Of a DNA stretch of 21,466 bases, positions 20,693-21,466 are shown piece after piece. The notes under the pieces were generated by a model. The model saw only the letters and a program-made list of their open reading frames with translations, was not told the DNA's origin and made no database searches. Origin of the DNA: an uncultured Collinsella sp. (GTDB lineage Bacteria; Actinomycetota; Coriobacteriia; Coriobacteriales; Coriobacteriaceae). Made by a program: the position numbers and the translations under genes. Location: contig URJD01000010.1 in NCBI GenBank assembly GCA_900548075.1, forward strand, positions 1 through 21,466, read 5' to 3'. Position 1 is the first letter of the stretch, and every line of letters starts with the position of its first letter.

Positions 20693-20953
20693 ATGTGCCT
20701 TGCCGTTCCCGGCAAAGTAGTCAAACGCGACGACGACCTCAAGGCCACCGTCGACATGATGGGCATCGAGCGCCCCGTGTCGCTGCGACTCGTGCCGACG
20801 GCGCAGGTTGGCGATTATATTCTCGTGCACGCCGGCTTTGGCATCCAGATCGTCGACGAGCAGGAAGCGCAGGAGACGCTCGAGCTCGTTAATACCATGA
20901 CCGAGTTAGTCGAAGAAGACCAGCTGGCCAGCAACCCGGCCGAGGCATACTAG
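20693..20953 (+). CDS. hypC: HypC, hydrogenase maturation chaperone
   Basis: HypC carries the Fe(CN)2CO unit together with HypD and delivers it to the hydrogenase large subunit precursor. The 86-residue protein begins MCLAVPGKV, with the essential C2 exposed after Met removal. The VGDYILVHAGFGI segment (H46) is the second conserved block. The beta-barrel core is followed by an acidic helical tail (DEQEAQETLELVN). AAGGGGA precedes the ATG at suitable spacing, fixing the start. It overlaps hypD by one base (TAGTG) and is presumably co-transcribed with it. Confidence 0.96.
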   Translation: MCLAVPGKVVKRDDDLKATVDMMGIERPVSLRLVPTAQVGDYILVHAGFGIQIVDEQEAQETLELVNTMTELVEEDQLASNPAEAY

Positions 20954-21466
20954 TGGCGGCCGGACAGCCGGCTCGCTCCGGTATCGACTTTTCGGCATTT
21001 CGCGATTCCAAGCTGGCCCGCGAGCTCATCGAACGCATCCATGAACTCGTCGGCGATCGCACCATCAACCTTATGGAAGTCTGCGGCACGCACACCGTGA
21101 GCATCGGCCGCTATGGTTTTCGCTCCATTATGCCGGTCGGGCTCAAGCTGCTGAGCGGACCGGGCTGCCCCGTCTGCGTTACCGCCAACCGCGACATCGA
21201 CCACGCAATCGCGCTCGCCAACATAGACGGCGCCATCATCACCACCTTTGGCGACATGATGCGCGTGCCCGGATCGTCCACCTCGCTCGCCGCGCAAAAG
21301 GCGGCAGGGCGCGACATCCGCATCGTCTACTCCCCGCTCGACGCGCTCGACATTGCCGAGCAAAACCCCGATCGTCCGGTCATTTTTATGGGCGTGGGCT
21401 TTGAGACCACAACGCCCACCATCGCCGCCGCCATCTTGGAGGCCGAGGCGCGCGGGCTTTTGAACT
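20953..21466 (+). CDS. hypD: HypD, hydrogenase maturation protein, N-terminal part only
   Basis: HypD is a [4Fe-4S] protein that, with HypC, assembles the Fe(CN)2CO unit. The window holds 171 codons before the edge. C44 in MEVCGTHT is the catalytic Cys region, and C72/C75 in GPGCPVC lie in the next conserved block. TTFGDMMRVPGS and IFMGVGFETTTPT follow, all typical of the family. It starts with GTG at 20953, sharing the last base of the hypC TAG, so translation is coupled. The rest of the protein, including the cluster ligands near the C-terminus, lies outside. hypE is expected next, but that is an assumption. Confidence 0.95.
   Translation, partial: MAAGQPARSGIDFSAFRDSKLARELIERIHELVGDRTINLMEVCGTHTVSIGRYGFRSIMPVGLKLLSGPGCPVCVTANRDIDHAIALANIDGAIITTFGDMMRVPGSSTSLAAQKAAGRDIRIVYSPLDALDIAEQNPDRPVIFMGVGFETTTPTIAAAILEAEARGLLN

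Overview
The window is a high-GC stretch of a bacterial chromosome. The gene content points to the Coriobacteriia (Actinomycetota), and the style of the intergenic repeats and the codon use look most like Collinsella. The genus is an inference from memory, not a search result. The actinobacterial signature is the heat-shock operon dnaK-grpE-dnaJ-hspR, which ends in a MerR-type HspR repressor. A clostridial-type NiaR niacin repressor and a set of nickel-hydrogenase genes fit an anaerobic gut actinomycete.

Layout. (1) 1-1750 is an accessory strip. It holds the 5' part of an IS200/IS605-type transposase with its hairpin-rich end, a single unrecognised membrane-anchored protein, a palindromic MITE-like element, and two diverged copies of a minus-strand terminator region that bracket this strip. 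(2) 1760-8801, all on the minus strand: an aconitase-superfamily hydratase, then (reading leftward from 8801) dnaK, grpE, dnaJ and hspR. (3) 8802-9467 is non-coding, with tandem and inverted repeats, an orphan terminator and a ferredoxin promoter. (4) 9468-9653 is a small 2[4Fe-4S] ferredoxin, separated by a bidirectional terminator from the convergent NAD operon nadA-nadB-nadC-niaR (13612 down to 9746). A perfect 19-bp inverted repeat covers the -35 box and spacer of the nadA promoter. (5) 13905-15904 is an overlapping LytTR response regulator/GHKL histidine kinase pair. (6) 15969-16544 (minus) is a protein that looks like a uracil-DNA-glycosylase fold without the catalytic motifs. (7) 16681-17001 is thioredoxin. 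(8) 17223-21466 is a nickel/hydrogenase block: a small His-rich helical protein, NikR with a His/Cys-rich N-terminal tail, hypF, hypC and the start of hypD, which runs off the window.

How the genes fit together. The NAD operon makes quinolinate from aspartate (NadB, NadA) and nicotinate mononucleotide (NadC), and encodes its own probable niacin-responsive repressor. The chaperone operon encodes the Hsp70 machine and its probable repressor. HypF, HypC and HypD build the Fe(CN)2CO part of [NiFe]-hydrogenase, and NikR senses the nickel needed for the same enzyme. The most novel-looking part is the nikR region: the tail on NikR is forced by the absence of any other start codon, and the 82-residue neighbour carries an i/i+4/i+8 histidine stripe. 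The window is also rich in short intergenic palindromes, several sharing a TGTCCC core.
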